This document shows, piece by piece, positions 43,591 to 51,594 of a DNA stretch of 64,000 bases; position 1 is the first letter of the stretch; each line of letters starts with the position of its first letter. The stretch is taken from assembly GCF_026965535.1 (NCBI RefSeq), contig NZ_CP114039.1, positions 8,415,461 through 8,479,460 on the forward strand, in the 5' to 3' direction. Below the pieces are notes generated by a model that was not told the origin of the DNA, did not search any database, and was given only the letters and a program-made list of their open reading frames with translations. Both the position numbers and the translations under genes were made by a program. This stretch comes from Corallococcus sp. NCRR (GTDB taxonomy: Bacteria; Myxococcota; Myxococcia; Myxococcales; Myxococcaceae).

Positions 43591-45561
43591 ATGGCGAAGC
43601 GGCTGGGAGAGCGGTTGATTGAGGCCGGCCTCGTGACGCCGGGGGCCGTGGAGCAGGGTCTGGAGCACCAGAAGATCACCGGCCACAAGCTGGGGGACTG
43701 TCTGGTGGAGCTGGGCCTGCTCCAGGAGGCCGCGCTGCTGCGGCTTCTGGCCAACGAGTTCCAGACCCGCTTCGTCACCGCGGACAAGCTGGCCAAGGTC
43801 CGCATCGACACGAAGGTGTTGGACAAGCTGCCGGTGCGGCTGGCGGAAGCGCAGAACGTGCTCCCGCTGGCCATCGACCCGGAGCGCAAGCTGCTGTCGG
43901 TGGTGGCCGCCGAGCCGCAGAACAAGTCGCTGCTCGACGAGATCGCCCTCGTCACCGGCATGTCGGAGGTCTACGCGTACATCGGCCTGCGCAGCGCCAT
44001 CTCCGCGGCCATCCGCAAGCACTACTACGGCGACCCCACGGCGTTCACCACGCTGCTGGAGGGCCCCTCCGCGAACAACGGTCCGCGCCGTCCGGACACG
44101 CCCTCCAACACGCACGTGGGCGCGGAGCCCGGGCGCGGCGGGAGCTCCGCCGGACGCAGCAGCGCCACCAGCCTGAGCATGCGGCTGGAGACGGACGCGC
44201 GGATGCGGCTGCAGCGCGGCGGCAGCGGCACCAACGTGGCGCGCGTCTCCACGCAGCGGCGCGAGCCGGGAGGCCCGCGCGGGCTCATCAGCGACACGGA
44301 CTACGTGGAGACGCTGAGCCTGATGGTGGGCCTCCTGGAGCAGGACCGGCCCCGGCACCGGGGACACTCCGCGCAACTGGCGCGGCAGGCGGGCATCGTC
44401 GGCCAGCGCATGGGCATGCCCCACAAGGAGCTGGCTGCGCTGTCCATCGCGGCGTACCTGCACGACCTGGGCAAGCCTGCGGAGCGGCACTTCTCGCTGG
44501 CGAGCAACGCGGCCAACCCGGAGTGGAAGGCCCAGGCGAAGGCGTGCTGCCGCGCGCCCACGAAGCTCTTCGAGACGGTGCACCTGCCCGCGCAGGTGAA
44601 CACCATCCTCGCGCAGCTGTACGAGGCCTGGGACGGCTCCGGCACGCCCCAGGGCGCCAAGGGCGAGGACATCACCCTGGGCGCGCGCATCCTGGCGGCG
44701 GTGGACAGCTTCCTGGAGCTGACCAAGAACCCGGGCAATGCGTTCGGCCGCGTCTTCACCAAGCCGCAGGCGCTGGAGCACCTGAAGAAGTACGCGGGCG
44801 TGCTCTACGACCCCGTGGTGGCGGACATCGTCGGGCAGTTGCAGAGCGGCGCGCTCCTGGTGCACCGGCTGGCCAGCGAGGGCCGCCAGGTGCTCATCGC
44901 GGAGCCGGACGAGGCCACGCGCGGCGAGTTGCTGGAGGCGGTGCTCAAGCAGGAGCTGGTGGCGCACGCGCTGTCCACGCTGGACGGCGCGCTGGACGGC
45001 CTGTCGCGGCAGGACTGCGACGTGCTGGTGGTGAGCCTGCGGCTGGGCCAGCAGGAGGTCATGGACCTGCTGGAGGCCGTGCGCTCCATGCCGGAGAGCG
45101 CGGGCCTGCCCATCGCCGTGGTGGGTGAGCCGGATGCCCAGGCGCGCGAGCGGCTGCTGATGGCGGGCGCGACGGCGGTGCTCTCCCCGAGCGACAAGGC
45201 GGAGGTCGCCCGCACGGTGCTGTCCCTCTTCCAGGACCGCGTGCAGCACAACGGCCCGGGCCGGGTGGTGCGCGGCAGCTTCGACGAGCTGCCCCCGAAG
45301 GAGCTCTTGCGCACGCTGGGTGGCGGCAAGAAGAGCGGGAAGCTCCAGCTGCGCAGCCACACGCTGGAGGGCTCGCTGCACCTGGAGCGCGGCCGCGTGG
45401 TGCACGCGGCGTTCGGCGGCCACGCGGGCGAACCCGCGCTGCAGGCCCTGCTGAAGCTGAAGCAGGCGGACTTCGTCTACGACCCGGACGCGCTGCTCCT
45501 GGACATGCCGCAGTTGGACCAGGACCTGGAGGCCCTGGCCAACGCGCTCACGCCAGCGTGA
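43591..45561 (+). CDS. MshEN-HD-receiver-DUF4388 multidomain signalling protein
   Basis: A 656-residue cytoplasmic protein. Residues 1-150 are a type II secretion ATPase N-terminal (MshEN-like) domain (GERLIEAGLVTPGAVEQGLE ... HKLGDCLVELGLLQEAALLRLLA), a fold known to bind c-di-GMP in relatives. A disordered stretch about 160-225 follows. An HD phosphohydrolase-type domain at about 240-420 carries IAAYLHDLGKPAE and ARILAAVDSFLEL; the HD-GYP triplet is not clearly present. A receiver-like domain lies about 425-545 (QVLIAEPDEATRGELL). A C-terminal DUF4388 domain (GSFDELPPKELLRTLGGGKK ... LEGSLHLERGRVVHA) ends it. It probably integrates nucleotide second messengers with motility or development. 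It is coupled behind the OB/HD gene. Confidence 0.83.
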   Translation: MAKRLGERLIEAGLVTPGAVEQGLEHQKITGHKLGDCLVELGLLQEAALLRLLANEFQTRFVTADKLAKVRIDTKVLDKLPVRLAEAQNVLPLAIDPERKLLSVVAAEPQNKSLLDEIALVTGMSEVYAYIGLRSAISAAIRKHYYGDPTAFTTLLEGPSANNGPRRPDTPSNTHVGAEPGRGGSSAGRSSATSLSMRLETDARMRLQRGGSGTNVARVSTQRREPGGPRGLISDTDYVETLSLMVGLLEQDRPRHRGHSAQLARQAGIVGQRMGMPHKELAALSIAAYLHDLGKPAERHFSLASNAANPEWKAQAKACCRAPTKLFETVHLPAQVNTILAQLYEAWDGSGTPQGAKGEDITLGARILAAVDSFLELTKNPGNAFGRVFTKPQALEHLKKYAGVLYDPVVADIVGQLQSGALLVHRLASEGRQVLIAEPDEATRGELLEAVLKQELVAHALSTLDGALDGLSRQDCDVLVVSLRLGQQEVMDLLEAVRSMPESAGLPIAVVGEPDAQARERLLMAGATAVLSPSDKAEVARTVLSLFQDRVQHNGPGRVVRGSFDELPPKELLRTLGGGKKSGKLQLRSHTLEGSLHLERGRVVHAAFGGHAGEPALQALLKLKQADFVYDPDALLLDMPQLDQDLEALANALTPA

Positions 45562-46324
45562 GGTTGAAGAGGCGGGCCGCGTTCGCCGTGGTGACGCGGG
45601 CCACCTCTTCCAGCGACACGCCCTTCAGCTCCGCGACCTTCTTCGCCGTCTCCAGCACGTGCGCGGGCTCGTTCTTGCGGCCCCGGTGCGGCACCGGCGC
45701 GAGGTACGGGCTGTCCGTCTCCACCATCAGGCGCTCCAGCGGCGCGAAGCGCACCGCGTCCTGGAGGGCCTCCGTCTTCTTGTAGGTGACGACGCCGGAC
45801 AGCGACAGGAAGAAACCCCGGTCCAGGTACTTGCGCGCGGCGGCCGTGTCACCGGTGAAGCAGTGGATGACGCCGCTCGTGACGTCCTCGGCGGCCAGGG
45901 CTGCTTCACAGTCGTCATGCGCGTCGCGCACGTGCACCACCAGCGGCTTGGACAGGCGCATCGCGAGCGCACACTGCCGCCGGAAGACGGTGGCCTGGAT
46001 CTCGCGCGGCGAGTGGTCGTAGTAGTAGTCCAGCCCGGCCTCCCCCACGGCGCGCAGTTCCGGACGGGCGCAGGTGCGCTCCAGCATCTCGAAGTCCGCT
46101 TCGGTGGCGCGGGCGGCCGCGTGCGGGTGGATGCCCAGCGTGGGCGACAGGAAGTCCGGGTGCCGGGCGGCGATCTCCAGCGCGTTGCCCCAGTCACCTG
46201 GGCTTTCGAACTGCCCCACCAGCACCGCGTGCACCAGCCCCGCCGCGCGGGCGCGCTCCAGCACCGGCGCCACGTCCGCGTAGTCCTTCGGCTCCAGGTG
46301 GCAGTGCGCATCAACCAGTTTCAT
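45548..46324 (-). CDS. TatD family metal-dependent hydrolase
   Basis: A 258-residue TIM-barrel DNase/hydrolase. Metal ligands are visible: DAHCHLE, GEAGLDYYYD, VVHVRDAHDD, IHCFTGD and VETDSPYLAPVPHRGRKNEP. TatD enzymes act as 3'-5' exonucleases or D-aminoacyl deacylases. Start ATG 46324 overlaps the HEAT gene stop (ATGA). Its 3' end overlaps the convergent DUF4388 gene by 14 bases. Confidence 0.93.
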   Translation of the reverse strand: MKLVDAHCHLEPKDYADVAPVLERARAAGLVHAVLVGQFESPGDWGNALEIAARHPDFLSPTLGIHPHAAARATEADFEMLERTCARPELRAVGEAGLDYYYDHSPREIQATVFRRQCALAMRLSKPLVVHVRDAHDDCEAALAAEDVTSGVIHCFTGDTAAARKYLDRGFFLSLSGVVTYKKTEALQDAVRFAPLERLMVETDSPYLAPVPHRGRKNEPAHVLETAKKVAELKGVSLEEVARVTTANAARLFNLTLA

Positions 46325-47295
46325 GGCTTCTCCTGAAACAGCTCTTCCAGCTCCGTCCGCGCCTCTTCCGAGGCGAAGGTGGGCACTGCGGCGCGCAGGC
46401 GCTCCACGCCCTCCGCCACGCCCAGACGCCACACGCCGTCCGCCGCGTCCAGCCGGTCGTCCTCCGGCGCGCTCCGGTCTTCCAACACGGCGAGCAGCCA
46501 GGGCAGCGCCCGGGCATCCCCCAGCCGGCCCAGGCCGCGCGCGGCGGCGCCCCGGCACGGGTCCTTCACGTCCGCGAGGATGTCCTTCAAGCGCTCCAAC
46601 GCGCCCGGGACCTTCAACTCACCGCACAGCTCCACCGCGAGCGCCCGGTCCGCGCTCCACTTCTTGCGCGTGCGCTGCATCAGCCAGTCCGCGCCCTCCG
46701 GGTCGCCCAGCTTCAGCAGCACGCCCGCGGCCTGCGTCTTGTCGAACGCGGGCAGCAGCCACTTGCCGAAGAGGCGCTTCACGGCTGGCAGCGCGCGCGT
46801 GTCCTCCAGCTCCGCCAGCGCGCCCAGCGCCCGGAAGCGCAGCGTGTCCACGTCCAGCGCGGCCACGAGGATGTCCAGGCCGGCGGGGTGCTTGAGGGCG
46901 GCGATGCCTCGCGCGGCCTCGAAGCGGACCTCGGGCGTGGGGTCCTCCAGCATTCCGGCCAGGGCGCCGCGCGCGTGCGGCAGCGCCAGGTCCGCCAGCC
47001 GTCCGGTGGCCTCCAGCCGCACGCGGGTGTCCTCGTCGCGCAAGCGCGGCAGGAGCATGTCCGGGAGTTGCTCCGGCGGCAGGATGACGGACGCCAGGCT
47101 CACGCCCGAGCGGCGCACCTCCGGCTGCGCATCCGCGAGCAGGCGCACGAGCACGTCCGTGAACTCCGCCGCGTGCGCGGGCTCCTCGGACGCGATCTGG
47201 AACAGCAGGTCCGCCGCCTCGGCCCGGCTCGCCGGCCGCTTCTCCCGCTCCAGGGTCAACAGGGCGCGGTCCCGCTCGGCACGCCAGTCCGCCAC
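46321..47295 (-). CDS. HEAT-repeat protein
   Basis: A 324-residue soluble alpha-solenoid. At least six HEAT/PBS-lyase-type repeats are visible, for example DEDTRVRLEATGRLADLALP, DPTPEVRFEAARGIAALKHP, DVKDPCRGAAARGLGRLGDA. Such solenoids are protein-binding scaffolds. It is translationally coupled to tatD. There is no signal peptide. Specific partner unknown. Confidence 0.85.
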   Translation of the reverse strand: MADWRAERDRALLTLEREKRPASRAEAADLLFQIASEEPAHAAEFTDVLVRLLADAQPEVRRSGVSLASVILPPEQLPDMLLPRLRDEDTRVRLEATGRLADLALPHARGALAGMLEDPTPEVRFEAARGIAALKHPAGLDILVAALDVDTLRFRALGALAELEDTRALPAVKRLFGKWLLPAFDKTQAAGVLLKLGDPEGADWLMQRTRKKWSADRALAVELCGELKVPGALERLKDILADVKDPCRGAAARGLGRLGDARALPWLLAVLEDRSAPEDDRLDAADGVWRLGVAEGVERLRAAVPTFASEEARTELEELFQEKP

Positions 47296-47530
47296 GTCTC
47301 GTCACCTCTCTCGCGCCCGGGCCGTTCTTCCGCCCCGGCGCGTGCTTGGAGTCCCGGTCGCTGTCCGACGTGTAGCCCCTGCGGGCACCCCACGCCCTTG
47401 AAACCACTCCCGCACCCCATCGCTTCGGAGCGGGTGGCCATTCCGACTGACGCCCTACCCTGCGCCCGCGTGCGCGCGCACAGCTGGCATCCCGGGAGCG
47501 CAGCCGCCGCCCGGGATGCCACCGCTCGCG

Positions 47531-49657
47531 TTACTTCACTTCGGCGCCGGGCGGCACATCACCCGGATCCAGCAGGGACAGGTCCTTGCCGCCCGAGCCC
47601 GCCGTCAGCAGCATGCCGCGCGACTCGATGCCCTTGAGCTTGCGCGGCTTCAGGTTCGCCACCACCACCACGCGTCGGCCCGCCACCGCCTCCGGCGCGT
47701 ACGCCTCCGCGATGCCGGACACGATGGTGCGCGGCGTGCCCTCGCCCAGGTCCACGTCCAGCTTGAGCAGCTTGTCCGCGCCCTTCACCTTCTCCGCGGC
47801 CACGATGCGCCCCGCCTTCAGCACCACCTTGGCGAAGTCCGCGTACTCGATGTCGGCCGCGGGCGCGCCTTCCGCCGCCCCCGCGCCAGGGGACGCCTGC
47901 GTGGTGGGCGCCGCTTCGGGAGTCTTCGCTTCCACGGGCTTCTTCTCCGTCTTCTTGTCCTTGCCGCCTGCCTTCACGGGCTCGGCGGCCGGCGTCCCCG
48001 CGGGGACCTTGATGATGGCGTTGACGCGCTCCTCCTCCAGCCGGGGCAACAGCGGCTCCGGCGTGCCCAGCGGACGGGTGCGGTCGAGCAGCGGGTACTT
48101 CGCGGTGGCGAGCGCCTGGAACGTCAGCGGCTCCGCCCCCAGCTGCGCGAACAGCTTCTCCGACACGCGCGGCGTCACTGGCGCCAGCAGCGCGCCCAAG
48201 AGGTACGCCACGTCCGCCGCGTCCGACAGGTCCGCGCGCGCGGCCTCCGCGTCCTTCTTCACCAGCGCCCACGGCGCCGCCGTCTGCAGGAACGCGTTCG
48301 CGGTGGAGGCGATCTCCGTGATGACCCGGATGGCGTTGCGGTACTCCAGCTTCTCGAACGCCTCGCGAACCTCCGGCACGCGCGCCAGCGCGTCCTCCAC
48401 CAGCTTGCGCCCCGCCCCTTCCGCGCGGCCCGGCGCGAGCTTCTTCTCCAGCGGCCCGGCCAGCAGCGACAGCGCGCGGTTGGCCAGGTTGCCCACGTTG
48501 TTGACGAGCTCGCCGTTCACCCGGAGGCGGAAGTCCTTCAGGTTGAGGTCCAGGTCCTCCACGCCCGCGCCCAGGTTGGCCGCGTAGAAGTAGCGCAGGT
48601 AGCTGGGGTCCAGCAGGTCCAGGTAGTCACGCGCGGCCACCATGGTGCCGCGGCTCTTGCTCATCTTCTCCCCGTTCACGGTCAGGTGCCCGTGCACCTT
48701 GATCTCGTTGGGGATGTGGAACCCCGCGACGTTCAGCACCGCGGGCCAGAACAGCGCGTGGAAGTAGACGATGTCCTTGCCGATGAAGTGGACGATGCGC
48801 GTGGGCGCGTCCTTGCCCCAGTACGCGAGCGCGTCCGGGACGCGGCCCGACTCCTTCGCCCACTTCTCCGTCGTGGCGATGTACCCGATGGGCGCGTCCA
48901 GCCAGACGTAGAAGAACTTGTCCGTCTCACCGGGGATCGCGAAGCCGAAGTACGGCCCGTCGCGGCTGATGTCCCAGTCCGCCAGGCCCTTCTCGAAGAA
49001 ACCCTGGAGCTGGGCGGCCAGGCCCGGGTGGATGAAGCCGGGGCGCTTGAGCACTTCCTGGAGGAAGTCCGCGTGCCGCGACAGCTTGAAGAACAGGTGG
49101 ACGGAGTTGCGGCGCACCGGCGGCGTGCCACACAGCGCGCACTTCGGGTCGATGAGGTCCGTGGGGTTGTACGTCTTGCCGCACTTCTCACAGGCGTCGC
49201 CGTACTGGTCCGTGGCCCTGCAGTTGGGACAGGTGCCCCGGATGAAGCGGTCCGGCAGGAAGCGCTTGTCCTTCTCGCAGTAGGTCTGCTCGATGTCGCG
49301 GCGGTCGATGTCGCCCGCGTCCTTCAAGCGCCCGTAGATGAGCTCCGCGTAGTGGCGGTTCTCCGGCGAGTTGGTGGAGTGGAAGTAGTCGAAGCGGATG
49401 TCGAAGTCGCGGAAGTCGCGCTGGTGCTCGTCGTGGAAGCGCGCGACGAACTGCTCCGGCGGGATGCCCTGCTTCGCGGCGTTGATTTCGATGGGCGTGC
49501 CGTGCGTGTCGTCCGCGCAGAAATAGACGACGTCCTGGCCGCACGAGCGCAGGAAGCGGACGTAAATGTCCGTCTGGATGTACTCGACGGCGTGGCCGAG
49601 GTGGACGGCGCCGTTCGCGTACGGAAGGGCGCTGGTGACGAGGATTCTCTCCGCCAT
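47531..49657 (-). CDS. metG: Methionyl-tRNA synthetase with C-terminal tRNA-binding domain
   Basis: A 708-residue class I synthetase that charges tRNA-Met. The HIGH-type motif is VHLGHAVEY near residue 18, the zinc-knuckle CPNCRATDQYGDACEKCGK lies near 145, and KMSKS is in NGEKMSKSRGT near 331. An anticodon-binding helical domain follows to about 530. A Lys/Pro-rich linker and an EMAP/Arc1p-like OB domain (FAKVVLKAGRIVAAEKVKG ... RGMLLTAG) complete the dimeric form. Complete and normal. The start is ATG 49657. Confidence 0.96.
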   Translation of the reverse strand: MAERILVTSALPYANGAVHLGHAVEYIQTDIYVRFLRSCGQDVVYFCADDTHGTPIEINAAKQGIPPEQFVARFHDEHQRDFRDFDIRFDYFHSTNSPENRHYAELIYGRLKDAGDIDRRDIEQTYCEKDKRFLPDRFIRGTCPNCRATDQYGDACEKCGKTYNPTDLIDPKCALCGTPPVRRNSVHLFFKLSRHADFLQEVLKRPGFIHPGLAAQLQGFFEKGLADWDISRDGPYFGFAIPGETDKFFYVWLDAPIGYIATTEKWAKESGRVPDALAYWGKDAPTRIVHFIGKDIVYFHALFWPAVLNVAGFHIPNEIKVHGHLTVNGEKMSKSRGTMVAARDYLDLLDPSYLRYFYAANLGAGVEDLDLNLKDFRLRVNGELVNNVGNLANRALSLLAGPLEKKLAPGRAEGAGRKLVEDALARVPEVREAFEKLEYRNAIRVITEIASTANAFLQTAAPWALVKKDAEAARADLSDAADVAYLLGALLAPVTPRVSEKLFAQLGAEPLTFQALATAKYPLLDRTRPLGTPEPLLPRLEEERVNAIIKVPAGTPAAEPVKAGGKDKKTEKKPVEAKTPEAAPTTQASPGAGAAEGAPAADIEYADFAKVVLKAGRIVAAEKVKGADKLLKLDVDLGEGTPRTIVSGIAEAYAPEAVAGRRVVVVANLKPRKLKGIESRGMLLTAGSGGKDLSLLDPGDVPPGAEVK

Positions 49658-49766
49658 GGACTCTCCTGAGGGCGGCGGACCATAGCCGCTCGGGGATACG
49701 AGGTCATCGCCAACATGCAGGCCGGGCGCTGCATGGCGCGAAGGGGGATGTTATCGACCGGACGCC

Positions 49767-50561
49767 ATGTGCACCGTCCTCATCCTCCGTAACGTCCACC
49801 CCGAGTGGCCGCTGGTCCTCGCCGCCAACCGGGATGAGTTCTACGCGCGTCCGGCCCACGGGCCGAAGGTCCTCTCCGAGTCCCCCCGCGTGGTGGGCGG
49901 CCAGGACGTGGAGCGGGGCGGCACGTGGATGGGGGTCACCCACGAGGGAGTCATCGTCGCCCTGACCAACCAGCGCGGCGCCCGGAGCCTGGGCCTGGCC
50001 CCCCGCTCCCGGGGCGAGGTGGTGCTGCGCGCCCTGCAGGCCGGGTCGGTGGAGGCCATCGAGCGCTACCTCGGCACCCTGCCCGCCCCGGAGTTCCTGC
50101 CCTTCAACCTGCTCTACGGAGACGCGCGCACCCTGCGGGTGGCCTATGCGCGCCCGGGCCATGAGCGCCTGCTGCACGAGGACGTCCCGGACGGCGCGCA
50201 CGTGCTCCCGAACGACAACCTGGACAACCTGGCGCTCCCCAAGGTGCGGCGGGCGCACGCGCTGGCGGAAGGCGTGGCAACGCGCCCGTGGCCGGAGCTG
50301 GTGACGGGGCTCCAGGCGGCCCTGGCCGATCATGCCCTGCCGCCCCGGGAGTCCGCGACGGGGCCGCTCTCCGAGGACGGCCTGCCCGCGGACTTCCTCC
50401 AGCAGTTGCAAGCCCTGTGCATCCACACGGAGGGCTACGGGACGCGCTCGTCCGCCATCGTCGCGCTCGGGCCCGGCCGCGTGGGGCACTACCTGGCCAC
50501 GGACATCGCGCCCTGCCAGGGCGGGTGGCGGGACGTGACGGGCCTGCTCGCGGCGCCTTGA
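49767..50561 (+). CDS. NRDE (TANGO2-like) family protein
   Basis: A 264-residue Ntn-hydrolase-like protein. The family name motif is seen as AANRDEFYARP near residue 20. The N-terminal Cys2 after Met is conserved in the family and could become the N-terminal nucleophile. GGTWMGVT, ALTNQRG and YGTRSSAIV are further family blocks. TANGO2 homologues are linked to heme and lipid homeostasis; the bacterial role is unknown. It diverges from metG. Confidence 0.88.
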   Translation: MCTVLILRNVHPEWPLVLAANRDEFYARPAHGPKVLSESPRVVGGQDVERGGTWMGVTHEGVIVALTNQRGARSLGLAPRSRGEVVLRALQAGSVEAIERYLGTLPAPEFLPFNLLYGDARTLRVAYARPGHERLLHEDVPDGAHVLPNDNLDNLALPKVRRAHALAEGVATRPWPELVTGLQAALADHALPPRESATGPLSEDGLPADFLQQLQALCIHTEGYGTRSSAIVALGPGRVGHYLATDIAPCQGGWRDVTGLLAAP

Positions 50562-50576
50562 GCGGCCTGTCGTCTT

Positions 50577-51464
50577 TCAGTCCAGCCGCGCCCGCATCAC
50601 CGCGTCGCGGCCCGCGTCGTAGGTGGCCTCGAAGGCCGGGCCCCGGCCGGTGAAGGCCTCTACCGGGGGCATGGCCACGTCCACGCGGACCTCCCGCACG
50701 TCGCAGCCCAGGTCGGAGCGGTAGAACGCCGGCTCACCGGTGACGTTGATGGCGATGAGCCGCGCGCCCGGGAACAGCTGACACGCGTCATGGACGGGCG
50801 TCGCGGCGACGCGGTCCGCTCCCGGGTCGATCCGCTCCAGCGTGGCGTCCTTGAAGAGGAGCGGGTTGGCGGCGCTCGCGGAGACGGCCTCCGACAGCGG
50901 GCCGCGCGTGACCGTCACCAGCCGGATGCCGCCCGCGAAGGGCTCCTGGTGGAAGGTGGCGAAGGGCACGGGGAGCTCCTCCACGCGCGCGCCCGCGTAG
51001 AAGCGCTCCAGCACCTGGGTGAAGCGCTCATGGCTCAAGGGGGGCACGGTCGCCGCGCCACCCGCGGCGCCCAGCGCGCCCGCCGCCACGGCCGGCCCCA
51101 GCGCGCCGCCCGACACCAGCACCGCGAGCAGGCCCACCGCGGCACCGACCGCGCCGCGCGTCGCGGCGACCTTCCGCGTCTCTTCTTCGTAGGCGGTGAA
51201 GAAGGAATGGTAGCGCTGGCGCAGGTTGGCGCCGGGCCTGGACGCGTAGAGGCCGCCCACCACCGCGCCCATGCTGTTGCCCACCACGCAGTCGATGGGC
51301 ACGCCCCGGGCCACCAGCGCATCCAGCGCGCCCACGTGCGCGAGCCCCTTGGTGCCGCCCACCGACAGCACCACGCAGGTGCGCGAAGCGCGCGTGTCCC
51401 GGTGGCACGACAGGGCCCCGGAAGCCAGCAACACCGTCAGCCACACCACGCCCAACCGCCGCAT
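50577..51464 (-). CDS. Patatin-like phospholipase lipoprotein with altered motifs
   Basis: A 295-residue lipoprotein; lipobox ALSC with Cys20. The oxyanion motif reads SVGGTKGLAHVG, where GGGxRG is usual, and the nucleophile motif is VGNSMGAVVGG (GxSxG, Ser about 64). A hydrophobic Gly/Ala stretch near residues 103-140 (AAVGLLAVLVSGGALGPAVA) is inserted. The catalytic Asp is expected in a DGG/DGA motif; here TPVHDA near residue 225 is the best match. It may hydrolyse phospholipids at the outer membrane. It converges on the NRDE gene, 15 bases apart. Confidence 0.8.
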   Translation of the reverse strand: MRRLGVVWLTVLLASGALSCHRDTRASRTCVVLSVGGTKGLAHVGALDALVARGVPIDCVVGNSMGAVVGGLYASRPGANLRQRYHSFFTAYEEETRKVAATRGAVGAAVGLLAVLVSGGALGPAVAAGALGAAGGAATVPPLSHERFTQVLERFYAGARVEELPVPFATFHQEPFAGGIRLVTVTRGPLSEAVSASAANPLLFKDATLERIDPGADRVAATPVHDACQLFPGARLIAINVTGEPAFYRSDLGCDVREVRVDVAMPPVEAFTGRGPAFEATYDAGRDAVMRARLD

Positions 51465-51594
51465 GCATCCTCCCGCGCGCGAAGTCGGGCCACCCTACCC
51501 CAGAAACACGACCGCCCCCGGGACTGGAGCCCCGGAGGCGGAAGGTGACCTTCACGAGGCCCGGCGTGGACTCACGCCGGACCCGCGCGAGGGA

